A stretch of 46,183 nt of DNA. Origin: JALYNX01 sp040905925. Lineage in GTDB: Bacteria > Actinomycetota > Acidimicrobiia > Spongiisociales > ZC4RG35. The stretch covers positions 1 through 46,183 of the forward strand of contig JBBDQO010000039.1 in assembly GCA_040905925.1 (NCBI GenBank), read 5' to 3'. Numbering within the stretch: position 1 is the stretch's first letter; each line of letters opens with the position of its first letter. Positions 33,974 through 41,898 of this stretch are shown one piece after another. A program made the translations under genes and the position numbers. The notes beneath the pieces were generated by a model that did not search any database, had not been told where the DNA came from, and saw nothing but the letters and a program-made list of their open reading frames with translations.

Positions 33974-35008
33974 TCAGCCGGCTTCGACCACGATCGTTCC
34001 GAACATCCCGGCCTCGAAGTGACCCTCGATCTCACACACGAGGTCGTAGGTCCCGGCTTCCTGCGGGATGAGAAAGACCGCGGTCTGGGCTCCGGGAAAG
34101 GTCTCGACCTCGGCCAGCGTTGGAGCCTTGTACTCCCCGGACGCGTCTTCGGCCTTGCGGAAGGCAATGGTCTCGAAGAGCCCCCCGGCGGTCGCCTCGT
34201 GCTTGACGTCGCCTGAGTTGATGAACACCAGCTCGTACGGCTGGCCCACCGTCAGATGAATCTCGTCCGGAGCGAAATAGAACTCGCCCATATCAATCTC
34301 GATCGTCTCCATCGTGTCCCAGTCCGCCGCATCGACGAGCTCCGCTCCGTTCGCCACCCACGGGCCATCGTCGATCAGAGCCAGGATCGGGGCGGGTGAG
34401 GTCGGGGCGGTGCCCGTTACTTCGATCGATCCGAACATCCCGGCCTCGAGGTGACCCTCGATCTCGCAGACGACATCGAACGTGCCCGTCGAGATGGGGA
34501 CGAAGAAGAGCTCCACGGTCTGGCCTGGGAAGACTTCGATCTCCTTGAAGTAAGGGGCCTTGATCTCGCTTTGCCCACTTTCGACCTTGCGCCATGCGAC
34601 CGAGGCGAAGAAATGCTCGGCGGCGACCTCGTGCTTGACCTCGCCGACGTTCGCCAACTCGACCACGTACGGCTTGCCGGCCTCGAAGCTCAGGTCGTTG
34701 GGAGTGAAAGACATCTCGTTGAGCTCGATCCGAACCACCTCGGCGTTGTCCCAGTCGGCTGCCTCCGTGCCCGCGAAATCGGCGGCGTTCTGGACATAAG
34801 TGTCGATCACGTCACCTGTGAACTCGAACTCGGCAACGGTCGCCTGGGTTGTCTCTACCGGTGCTGTGCTCGTCACCGCCTCGGTAGTGGTCGTCTCCGA
34901 TGGTTCGGTTGCTGTCGTCTCCGGTGTGGTCACGACATCGGCGGAATCCCCACCGCAAGCAGCGAACACCACGAGCACGACTGAAACCAGGGTGAGTTTT
35001 TTCAACAC
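33974..35008 (-). CDS. Lipoprotein with two tandem cupredoxin domains
   Basis: A 344-residue lipoprotein: lipobox VVFAAC with Cys at 18, then a Thr/Glu/Ser-rich linker to about residue 58. Two similar copper domains follow. The first (about 88-198) has ligands His 126, Cys 181, His 186, Met 191; the second (about 232-344) has His 270, Cys 325, His 330, Met 335. Both show the KHE...CEIEGHxEAGMFG signature with identical spacing, so they arose by duplication. The same module is fused to the cytochrome c at 29344. A GTG start follows AAGGAGG. It is likely an external electron carrier for the Rieske/b complex. Confidence 0.88.
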   Translation of the reverse strand: MLKKLTLVSVVLVVFAACGGDSADVVTTPETTATEPSETTTTEAVTSTAPVETTQATVAEFEFTGDVIDTYVQNAADFAGTEAADWDNAEVVRIELNEMSFTPNDLSFEAGKPYVVELANVGEVKHEVAAEHFFASVAWRKVESGQSEIKAPYFKEIEVFPGQTVELFFVPISTGTFDVVCEIEGHLEAGMFGSIEVTGTAPTSPAPILALIDDGPWVANGAELVDAADWDTMETIEIDMGEFYFAPDEIHLTVGQPYELVFINSGDVKHEATAGGLFETIAFRKAEDASGEYKAPTLAEVETFPGAQTAVFLIPQEAGTYDLVCEIEGHFEAGMFGTIVVEAG

Positions 35009-35153
35009 GATGATCCTCCTTGGGTCCTAGTAGTCGTCTAAGACATCGTGGGGCGTCGGGGTTCAATGTGCATCGCACGCCCAACCGAAATCCCGGTCCC
35101 CGGAATCACCTATTCCAGGATGGGGCGTTTGGGGGATGTTGGGGCCGTCGAGC

Positions 35154-35816
35154 TCATTTCTCGAGCTCTATCAGCCCCTTCCGGATGGCGTACTTGGTCA
35201 GCGCCACCCGGGAGTGGAGGTCGAGCTTGGTCATGACGTGGTCACGGTGGGTCTGCACCGTGTGCGGGCTGACGTACAGCCTGTCGGCGATCTGACTTGT
35301 GGTCAGCCCTTCGGCGATGAGAGCGAGAACCTCGCGTTCCCGCCTGCTGAGACCGTCGTAGTCCCTCCGATCGGCGCCATCCTCGATGCGGCTCAGGTAG
35401 TCGGCTACCAGCTTGCCGGTGAGCGACTGGTACACGTACGTTTCGCCTCGCGCCACGGTGCGCACGGCGGTCAGCAGATCTTGAATGTCGGCGCCTTTCA
35501 GCACGTATCCCGACGCTCCCGCCTGAAGCGCTTGGAAGAGATAGTCCTCCCGTTCGTACATGGTCAGGACCAAGACCCGGATGTCCGGCACGATGCGCTT
35601 GACGCGAGCCGTGAGCTCGAGACCGCTGACCCCGGGAAGCCCGACGTCCATGAGGACCACGTCCGGCCTCATCTCCTCGATGACGTCCAGCGCACTGGAG
35701 GCATCGCCTGCCTGTCCCACGACGACGAGGCCGGGGTCCTCGTCCAGGAGCCCAACAAGCCCCTGACGCATGAGGGTGTGATCGTCCACCACCACGACCC
35801 GAATCATCCCCGTCAC
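35154..35816 (-). CDS. NarL/FixJ-type response regulator
   Basis: A 220-residue regulator with a receiver domain (5-120) and a LuxR-type helix-turn-helix (about 150-212). The phosphorylated Asp is 57 (VVLMDVGLPG), with the acidic pair DD near residue 11 and the Lys in YVLKGAD. The output domain has LSRREREVLALIAEGLTTSQIADRLYVSPHTVQTHRDHVM. The start GTG overlaps the kinase stop by four bases, so the two form one two-component system. It lies directly upstream of the cupredoxin and Rieske/b genes on the same strand, which makes these its likely targets. Confidence 0.93.
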   Translation of the reverse strand: MTGMIRVVVVDDHTLMRQGLVGLLDEDPGLVVVGQAGDASSALDVIEEMRPDVVLMDVGLPGVSGLELTARVKRIVPDIRVLVLTMYEREDYLFQALQAGASGYVLKGADIQDLLTAVRTVARGETYVYQSLTGKLVADYLSRIEDGADRRDYDGLSRREREVLALIAEGLTTSQIADRLYVSPHTVQTHRDHVMTKLDLHSRVALTKYAIRKGLIELEK

Positions 35817-37807
35817 CTGCCCGAGTCGATCAGAGGGATCTCGGCACGCACTGTGGTGCCCATGCCGGGCTTGGAGACAACGGACATCTTCCCGCCGAGC
35901 AGGCTCACCCGCTCTCGCATCCCGGCGAGCCCGACGTGTCCGTCGACGAGGCCTGCGCCCGAAGCGTCCATGTCGAACCCCTTGCCGTCATCGGAGACGA
36001 CAATACGGATGACGTCGCCTGCGTGAAAGAAGCTGAATCGGAGACGGCTCGCCTCGGAGTGCTTGGCGACGTTGTTGATCGCTTCCTGAACGATTCTGAA
36101 CAATGCCGTCTCGACATGCGGCGGGAACCTGTCGCGTGGGGCGTCGACCTCGAAGCTCGCCTCGATGCCCGTGGCTGCGAGCCTCGACTCGGTGTGCCAT
36201 CGGATGGCCGGGATCAAACCCATGTCGTCGAGCAGCATCGGTCTCAGATCGAGGATCAACCTTCGGGTCTCTTCCAACAACAGGCCGACGATCTCCTGCG
36301 CCTTCCTGAGCTGGTCAAACGAGACGCCGGACTCGACCGGGACAGTGTCGGCCGCCCGGCCAAGAGCGATCGACAGGGCCCCCAGAGTCTGGGCCGTCCC
36401 GTCGTGGAGCTCGCGGGCAAGACGCACCCGTTCCTCCTCCTGGGCCGAGATGATGCCGGCAAGGAGTGTGCCGAGGCGGGCCGTCCGCTCCTTGACCCGG
36501 GTTTCGAGCACCTGATTGGCCACCTCGACGGCGTCGTACGCCTTCTTGATACCTTGTCGCATCGATTCGAACCGATCCGCAAGGACCTTGAACTCGTCGC
36601 GCGCCGTCACTTCGATCGGACTGTCGAGATCACCACCCGCGATACGTTCTGCGGCGAGGGTGAGCTGCTGCGTCGGCCTGACGACCGCCCTCGTGGTTGC
36701 CCAGGCGACCATCAACGACCCGGCGAAGCTCACCGCGCTCCACAGGAGCAATTGTCGTCTGAGGCGGAGCGGGAGAGCGAGAGCCACATCGATCGGCTGT
36801 TCGAGGATGAGGGTGAGTCCGAAGTCCGGAAGTGGCACCACACCCATGACGTGTTCCCCGGCCTCCGATCCTGGGTCGGCCAGGTGCCGGAGCACCACCG
36901 GTTCGACCATTGGAGAGCGCTCGACGAGCGCGGCCATATGGGGGCTCGGTAGGCCGGGGCGCTCGTCTCCCCCGATGCCCAGAGCGACGTTTCCCGCGGG
37001 GTCGATCACCTCGAGGTGATACGAGTCATCGATGCCGGACGGGACCGAGTCCTCACTCGAGCCACGGTTTTGCATGTAGTCCTCGAGAACGAGCGGCCTT
37101 GGGGAGTTGAGGGCGGAGAGATGCACCAACACCCAGGATTGATCGGATATCGACTCGACATGGATCGCCATCGTCGCAAAACCTGGGTCTTCGGAAGGAT
37201 CACCGCTCGCTCCGAGAATCCGGGCCTCGGAGTCGCCGCCCTTCAGATCGTCGGAATCGGGCAACTCGAACCCGAACGGGGAACCGGCCGCCGTCAGCCT
37301 GCGCCCGTCGGAAGCGACCACTTCGATGCCGTCCGATTCGAAGAAGGTGAACGAATCCGAAGCGAGATGGCGCATCATGCTGGACACGAGTCGGTCGAGG
37401 GCGGGTCCCTCCGGGGCGCGGACAAGATCGCTTACAAACCCATGCACGTCGGCGGTCACGTGGACCAGATCCCGTTCGAGGGTCAACGCCAGACTCTTCG
37501 CCGTGCTGAGTCGAGCCTCGAAGACGAGATCCGTCGCCTGATCGAGGGCACGCAGACCGGCGAAGATGAGCACGCCGAACATCAACACGAGTCCGGCTGT
37601 CACGTACAGCATGATCCGCCGCCGGATCCCGAGGTTCGGCCCCCGGCCGGAACTCACCGGAGCCGTATGGCCAGAGCCCGCGACTCTGGGCACGGTCGAC
37701 CGCTCCGGCGGAACCGAGCCTGTCAGGGATTCGCTGTCCTCCTCCTCATTGGGCGGTCCGCCAGAGGTTCCCTGCGGAGAAGGCGCTTCGATCTTGTCCC
37801 GAATCAT
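35813..37807 (-). CDS. Membrane sensor histidine kinase, HisKA_3 type, with large external sensor
   Basis: A 664-residue kinase. A Pro/Ser-rich cytoplasmic leader (1-58) precedes a first membrane helix at 64-87. An external domain of about 265 residues follows (88-352; its GxxVALGIGGDERPGLPS and SDGIEVVASDGRRL segments look Cache/PAS-like). The second helix is at 353-376 and a HAMP linker at 377-430. The phospho-acceptor is His 468 (LARELHDGTAQ). The HATPase has its N-box (VQEAINNVAKHSEA) and G-box (SDDGKGFD). The ligand is unknown. It is first in the cluster; the pairing with the response regulator gene is supported by a four-base overlap. Confidence 0.92.
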   Translation of the reverse strand: MIRDKIEAPSPQGTSGGPPNEEEDSESLTGSVPPERSTVPRVAGSGHTAPVSSGRGPNLGIRRRIMLYVTAGLVLMFGVLIFAGLRALDQATDLVFEARLSTAKSLALTLERDLVHVTADVHGFVSDLVRAPEGPALDRLVSSMMRHLASDSFTFFESDGIEVVASDGRRLTAAGSPFGFELPDSDDLKGGDSEARILGASGDPSEDPGFATMAIHVESISDQSWVLVHLSALNSPRPLVLEDYMQNRGSSEDSVPSGIDDSYHLEVIDPAGNVALGIGGDERPGLPSPHMAALVERSPMVEPVVLRHLADPGSEAGEHVMGVVPLPDFGLTLILEQPIDVALALPLRLRRQLLLWSAVSFAGSLMVAWATTRAVVRPTQQLTLAAERIAGGDLDSPIEVTARDEFKVLADRFESMRQGIKKAYDAVEVANQVLETRVKERTARLGTLLAGIISAQEEERVRLARELHDGTAQTLGALSIALGRAADTVPVESGVSFDQLRKAQEIVGLLLEETRRLILDLRPMLLDDMGLIPAIRWHTESRLAATGIEASFEVDAPRDRFPPHVETALFRIVQEAINNVAKHSEASRLRFSFFHAGDVIRIVVSDDGKGFDMDASGAGLVDGHVGLAGMRERVSLLGGKMSVVSKPGMGTTVRAEIPLIDSGR

Positions 37808-38166
37808 CTGTCTCCTCTCGCGGTCGGGTCATTCACACCTCTCGGGGGGCCTTGCCGGTGAGGGTGAACATGATCCGCATCGCCTTGTGCCCGGGATCGG
37901 CGCTGGATTCGGTCAAGCACGAACAACCCCGTCCGGTCACCATGATGCGGTGCTCCCGGTCGTAGTCGGTGGCCGCATTGGAAACGCTACCTGTGCCAAA
38001 GGAGCTGTGCATCCGTGCCGAGGACCTGGCGCATTCGGTCCGGCGGGAGGAAAAGAGCTCAAACTCGACGTCGGGTAGCTGAAAGAGAGCCGGGTCTGAC
38101 CGAGAGTCTGGAGACCGGCTGCCGGTTGTCGCCGAGGGGTGAGGCCCTGCTACGGGTCTGGGCTCC
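37808..38166. other. 359-base interval, no confident gene
   Basis: The region between the kinase start and the DUF5667 protein stop contains a possible minus-strand frame at 37833-38015 (about 60 codons from MHSSFGTGS, including MVTGRGCSCLTESS). It lacks a clear ribosome-binding site and recognisable homology, so I leave it uncalled. The region presumably holds the promoter of the two-component system. Confidence 0.4.
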
Positions 38167-39102
38167 CTAGGGCTTCTCGCCATGGTCGGGAGCCGTTCCG
38201 GATGGTGATCCATCGGGAGGGCCGTTCCCCTCCCCGTTTCCCCCGCCTGCGCCGTTCCCGATGCCATTCCCGGGCGCGCCTTCTGGGGGACGGCCCACCT
38301 CGTCGTCGTTCTTGCCGTTGTCCTCGGCCGGCTTTGGGGTGGGATCGGCCCCATCCCCTTCAGAAGTTATGCCACGGGCCAGGTCGGCCACGCCCTGGCC
38401 GAACGCATTCCCATCGGCTCCGACCCGTTTGCCGAGATTCTCCCTCAGGTAGTCGAGAAGGGTCGACACGTTGTCCCGGACCAGCAGCTCGTTGGCATCG
38501 CCCAGGCTGGTCTCCGGCAGCCTCGCGGCGGCCTCCACGAGTGCGGCGCGAGCCGCTTCGAGATCATCGAATCCTCCGGCCGCGCCCGTCGCCTCATCCA
38601 AGGCCTGCGCGGCTTGTTTCAGCGCCTGTCTCACCTTGCCCTCGGAGAGCAGGACAATCGCCTCGTCCAATCGCTCCGGGATATGGCCCGCACCGATTCC
38701 GATCTTCTCCAGGGCGCGATCTATCCCGTACAGGGAGTCACCGGGCGCCGCGGAATTGGCGGCCACCGCGACACCGGTCGCGCCGCAAAGGAGGAGAACT
38801 GCGGCAGCTGCGACTGCGAGTTGCGGCCGAAATCTCAATCCGACCCATCGTCCTTGTGGCCGGGCATCGGCCACGACGCTCGGGGAGGATGTCGAGCGGG
38901 CCAGCTTCGCCGCCTCGGTCGCTACCCGGGCCACCACCGTCTCGGATGGGGCATAGGAACCTTCGGCGCGGATCAGATCGATAAGCGCAACGAATCGGGT
39001 TGCTTCGTCGCTCTCCGGTCTGGCTCCTGAGAGCAGCCGCTCGATGTCATCGTCGGATAGAGTCGAGAGCATCTCACCCCCGTAATCGTCGAAGTGGCTC
39101 AC
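38167..39102 (-). CDS. DUF5667-domain anti-sigma-like membrane protein
   Basis: A 311-residue single-pass protein. The N-terminal 80 residues are cytoplasmic and resemble anti-sigma domains (LSDDDIERLLSG, ATRFVALIDLIRAEG). A membrane helix lies at about 94-114 (LAVAAAAVLLLCGATGVAVA). The external part starts with the DUF5667 signature APGDSLYGIDRALEKIGIG, continues as helices, and ends in a disordered Gly/Asn/Pro-rich tail (about 255-311). The start overlaps the sigma factor stop by four bases, as expected for an anti-sigma partner. The family has not been shown biochemically to be anti-sigma in this context, so the role is inferred. Confidence 0.8.
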   Translation of the reverse strand: MSHFDDYGGEMLSTLSDDDIERLLSGARPESDEATRFVALIDLIRAEGSYAPSETVVARVATEAAKLARSTSSPSVVADARPQGRWVGLRFRPQLAVAAAAVLLLCGATGVAVAANSAAPGDSLYGIDRALEKIGIGAGHIPERLDEAIVLLSEGKVRQALKQAAQALDEATGAAGGFDDLEAARAALVEAAARLPETSLGDANELLVRDNVSTLLDYLRENLGKRVGADGNAFGQGVADLARGITSEGDGADPTPKPAEDNGKNDDEVGRPPEGAPGNGIGNGAGGGNGEGNGPPDGSPSGTAPDHGEKP

Positions 39103-39650
39103 AGGGATACTCGGTCCTGGTCGAGGTGTCCGCGTAGGGCGATCAGACCCCTTCTCTGTAGCGCTTTGACTGCTCCAACCCGTTTTCCGACCACCTCGGC
39201 GGTCTCTTCGAGGGTCAGGTCACCGATGATGCGCAGGGCCAGAACGTCACGCTGACCGTCGGTGAGTATCGCCAGGGCCAGCCCCAATTCGCCTGTGACC
39301 AAACGATCCAGGGCTTCGCCTTCCACGTCCCCGCCCGGATGGTGGACCTCGTCGGGCAGGGCGGTGAGCTCGGGCTCGCGCCCCTTCTTTCGTCTTTGGT
39401 CGATGAGACGGCGATGGGCGATCACAAAGACCCACGATCGAAACGCCTCCTCCCTTCCCTCGAAGCTCTGGATGTCACGGGCTACCTGAAGGAAGGTCTC
39501 TGCGGCCAGGTCTTCGGGCTCCGGCGAACCGCGGCTGGCCAGATATCCGGTCACCGGGCCGGCGAGATCGCGGTAGAGCGAGACCCAGGCCCATTCGGCG
39601 CCTGCTTTGGCCGCGTCCAGCGCCGACTCGAAGTGTTCTCCCAGAGACAT
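39099..39650 (-). CDS. ECF-family RNA polymerase sigma factor
   Basis: A 183-residue group IV sigma factor. Region 2 covers EDLAAETFLQVARDI through SWVFVIAHRRLIDQRRKKG (core binding and -10 melting). Region 4 has LAILTDGQRDVLALRIIGDLTLEETAEVVGKRVGAVKALQRRGLIAL, the -35-binding helix-turn-helix. No extra C-terminal domain is present. It is co-transcribed with the DUF5667 protein and divergent from the TadE/TadG genes. A sigma-28-like promoter stands 68 bases upstream. Control of the pseudopilin genes by this factor is possible but not shown. Confidence 0.92.
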   Translation of the reverse strand: MSLGEHFESALDAAKAGAEWAWVSLYRDLAGPVTGYLASRGSPEPEDLAAETFLQVARDIQSFEGREEAFRSWVFVIAHRRLIDQRRKKGREPELTALPDEVHHPGGDVEGEALDRLVTGELGLALAILTDGQRDVLALRIIGDLTLEETAEVVGKRVGAVKALQRRGLIALRGHLDQDRVSL

Positions 39651-39717
39651 GGCTCTAGTTCGGCTCGATTCCTTCCGACAATTCGGTTATGACCCCGAAG
39701 CTCATCACCTTCATCAG

Positions 39718-39744
39718 TTATCGGCAAAACAGCGACGGCCTTAG
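39718..39744 (-). promoter_or_regulatory. Sigma-28-like promoter for the ECF sigma/anti-sigma operon
   Basis: On the minus strand CTAA (39741-39744), a 15-base spacer and GCCGATAA (39718-39725) match the FliA/WhiG consensus TAAA-N15-GCCGATAA, with a full -10 octamer. It would start transcription near 39711, about 60 bases before the sigma gene. Confidence 0.5.
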
Positions 39745-39773
39745 CAATGATTCGCTGGACCCATACCAGCGAG

Positions 39774-39800
39774 TACCCCCTCCCCTGCTTTCGGCGATTA
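39774..39800 (+). promoter_or_regulatory. Sigma-28-like promoter for the TadE/TadG genes
   Basis: TACC (39774-39777), a 15-base spacer and GGCGATTA (39793-39800). The -10 element differs from the consensus at two positions. Its end is eight bases from the GTG at 39808, so the transcript would be nearly leaderless. A GGTGAAGGTTTCA box (39807-39819) follows. Confidence 0.45.
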
Positions 39801-39807
39801 CATCGAG

Positions 39808-40281
39808 GTGAAGGTTTCATTGGTCGGTCCTCCTGCCCGTCGTTCGCATATCGCGGGCAGCTTTCGGGGTGAAGACGGAGCCAGCCTCGTCGAATTTGCG
39901 ATGCTCGTGCCCTTCCTCATCCTCCTTCTCCTCGGAATCATCGAGTTCGGGTATCTGCTCGGCGAGTTCAACGACGTTCGTCATGGAGCACGTGAGGGGG
40001 CGCGGGTCGCGGCCGTCAACACCGGGGAAAACACGTTTCTCCACAATGCCACCTGTGATGCCATGGACCTCACTTCCAACGTCACCGTGCAGTTCACCGA
40101 GGGGGCCACCGGGACCATCGGTGACACCGGGACCGTCCAGGTAACCGCTACCCCTGGCTCGCTGTCCGGTGTCGGGCTCATCGAGATCTTCTTGCCTGAC
40201 ACGCTCGCGTCGACGGTCGAGTTCCGTCTCGAACAGGACTCCGAGGACTGGTCGACCGACGCCACCCCGGTCTCGTGCTGA
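39808..40281 (+). CDS. TadE-family pseudopilin
   Basis: A 157-residue TadE-like protein. The signature GEDGASLVEFAMLVPFLILLLLGIIEFGYLL has the pilin-like Glu at the fifth position of the hydrophobic helix (SLVEF) for prepilin peptidase cleavage. Next are the conserved NDVRHGAREGARVAAVN residues, and a C-terminal soluble domain with two Cys. TadE proteins are minor pseudopilins of Tad (Flp) pili. The GTG start has no obvious ribosome-binding site; it lies next to a promoter-like element. It overlaps the TadG-like gene by seven bases. No TadA ATPase, TadB/C or prepilin peptidase gene is in the window. Confidence 0.88.
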   Translation: MKVSLVGPPARRSHIAGSFRGEDGASLVEFAMLVPFLILLLLGIIEFGYLLGEFNDVRHGAREGARVAAVNTGENTFLHNATCDAMDLTSNVTVQFTEGATGTIGDTGTVQVTATPGSLSGVGLIEIFLPDTLASTVEFRLEQDSEDWSTDATPVSC

Positions 40282-41762
40282 AACGGTTCGACCCAGAGCG
40301 CGGGGCGAGCGCATTGATCATCGCGATGTCGCTGTTTCTTCTGATGGGGTTCGCCGCCATCGCCATCGACTTGAGTGTCGGGTTCAACGAAAGGCGTCAG
40401 GACCAGACCGCGGCCGACATCGGGGTGATGGCCGGCGCCGTCGAGACCCTGGGGCCGAACACGCTGATCCGGGACATGATCCTCGATTTCACCCGCCGTA
40501 ACGTCATCGCGACCTACTCGAATGCCGATTGGCAGGCCCGGTGGCAGGCATGCACCGACCCGGAGCGGGCAGCGCTCAACGCCGGTGGCTTCAACTTCCA
40601 GCCGGCGGCGGCGCCGGCTGGATGGAGCACGGCGACCATCGACTGCATATCATTCGACGCCGGCGGTTATGTCCGGGTCAACCTGCCAGATCTCGAGTTC
40701 GACACCACCTTTGGCAAGATCCTCGGTGTCGACGAGTTGCAGACCAACGCCGACGCCATCGCCCACATCGGGCCCCGGGGCCGCGGCCACATCCTCCCCT
40801 TCGGCCTGCTGTTGGGCGCCGGTGAGGGCACACATGTCTGTCTCCGTGATACCGCTGGCGGTCTGAATGAGCCTCCCTGTGATGGGAGCGACGCCGGCAA
40901 CTTTGGGGCCGTCGACTCCCCGCATTATGGAACCCAGCCCGACGGGCCAGACCAAAACTGCACCGGGAGCCCCAAGTCGGACCTGATCGCGGTCAACATC
41001 GCCTACGGGATCGACCATCGCATCATTCCCGATCCCGACGGTTTGGCGACCAACGAGGTCCGGGATACCTGTGCCAATATGGACGCTGGGCGAACCCCGG
41101 ACACCTTGGACACCTTCACCGGCATCAGCCAGGGGATCCCCGAGGGTCTGGCCACCGGCCCCGTCCCCCATGGCATCACCAATCCGCTGCTCCAACAAGG
41201 CAGCAATCCCAAGCGAAACGTCCACGGGTACCCGCTGGACGACAAGCCGCTCTGGGAGTACATCGATCCAGCCCTCAGCGTGGGTATGCCCGCCATCTGC
41301 GAGCGGGGCACCTTCGACCCGTTCCCGACCAATTCCCGGCAGGACTGGGACACTGACGGCGTCGATGACGAGCCCAACTCCTGGGAGCACCTAGGCGCCT
41401 GTCTCAGCCAGTACGTGGCCGGCAGTCACACGGCCCAGCTCTTCCTCGACACCCTCGGCGAGTCACCCCGATTCGGATACGTGCCCCAGTTCTGGGAGGA
41501 CGAATGGCCCTCCGGCACCAGCGCGCCCCGGCACATCTGGCGTTTCAAAGCGACCTGGCTTCAAGCCACATGGTGGAAGAAGGGCGGGACCACCGACGTC
41601 TTCCATCCCGGTGAACCGGCGACTTTCTCTTCTGGCGGCAGTTGGAAGCTGATCCAGCTCTCGGGGATCATCATCCCCGACGCCGCCCTACCCAACGGGC
41701 TCCGCGGCAACCCCCCACCGGGCGGCGGGGTCAACCCGTTCAGCCCCGAGCTGTTTCTCTAG
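40275..41762 (+). CDS. TadG-like pilus-assembly protein
   Basis: A 495-residue protein. The N-terminus (ERGASALIIAMSLFLLMGFAAIAIDLSVGFNERRQDQTAAD) is the TadE/G-like membrane helix (PF13400), including the conserved Asp and the QTAAD box. The remaining 440 residues form an external domain rich in Asp, Gly, Pro and Cys, without a VWA MIDAS motif that I can see. The distinctive stretch DTDGVDDEPNSW near residue 360 could bind calcium. It starts at a GTG inside the TadE gene, so the two are translationally coupled. Such proteins localise to the envelope and may help assemble or anchor Tad structures. Confidence 0.82.
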   Translation: MLKRFDPERGASALIIAMSLFLLMGFAAIAIDLSVGFNERRQDQTAADIGVMAGAVETLGPNTLIRDMILDFTRRNVIATYSNADWQARWQACTDPERAALNAGGFNFQPAAAPAGWSTATIDCISFDAGGYVRVNLPDLEFDTTFGKILGVDELQTNADAIAHIGPRGRGHILPFGLLLGAGEGTHVCLRDTAGGLNEPPCDGSDAGNFGAVDSPHYGTQPDGPDQNCTGSPKSDLIAVNIAYGIDHRIIPDPDGLATNEVRDTCANMDAGRTPDTLDTFTGISQGIPEGLATGPVPHGITNPLLQQGSNPKRNVHGYPLDDKPLWEYIDPALSVGMPAICERGTFDPFPTNSRQDWDTDGVDDEPNSWEHLGACLSQYVAGSHTAQLFLDTLGESPRFGYVPQFWEDEWPSGTSAPRHIWRFKATWLQATWWKKGGTTDVFHPGEPATFSSGGSWKLIQLSGIIIPDAALPNGLRGNPPPGGGVNPFSPELFL

Positions 41763-41835
41763 CCCCGAAGGCCGCATGCTCGTCGAAGGCAGCTCTCGTC
41801 GCCATCGGTCCCGAGGCCGATAGGCGAGCCTTGAG

Positions 41836-41862
41836 TAACCCAAACCCCCCTTCCACCGATAA
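41836..41862 (+). promoter_or_regulatory. Sigma-28-like promoter for the repeat-tail secreted protein
   Basis: TAAC (41836-41839), a 15-base spacer and ACCGATAA (41855-41862) fit the TAAA-N15-GCCGATAA consensus at 10 of 12 positions. A GGTGAAGGCTTCA box (41866-41878), matching 12 of 13 bases with that at 39807, follows. The gene start with its own GGAGG site is at 41899. Confidence 0.55.
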
Positions 41863-41898
41863 CAGGGTGAAGGCTTCAGACCAACTTGGAGGGAATCG

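Noticed and set aside
37833..38015. Possible 60-codon minus-strand gene before the sensor kinase
   Set aside because: No ribosome-binding site or recognisable family; kept only as a note in the interval entry.
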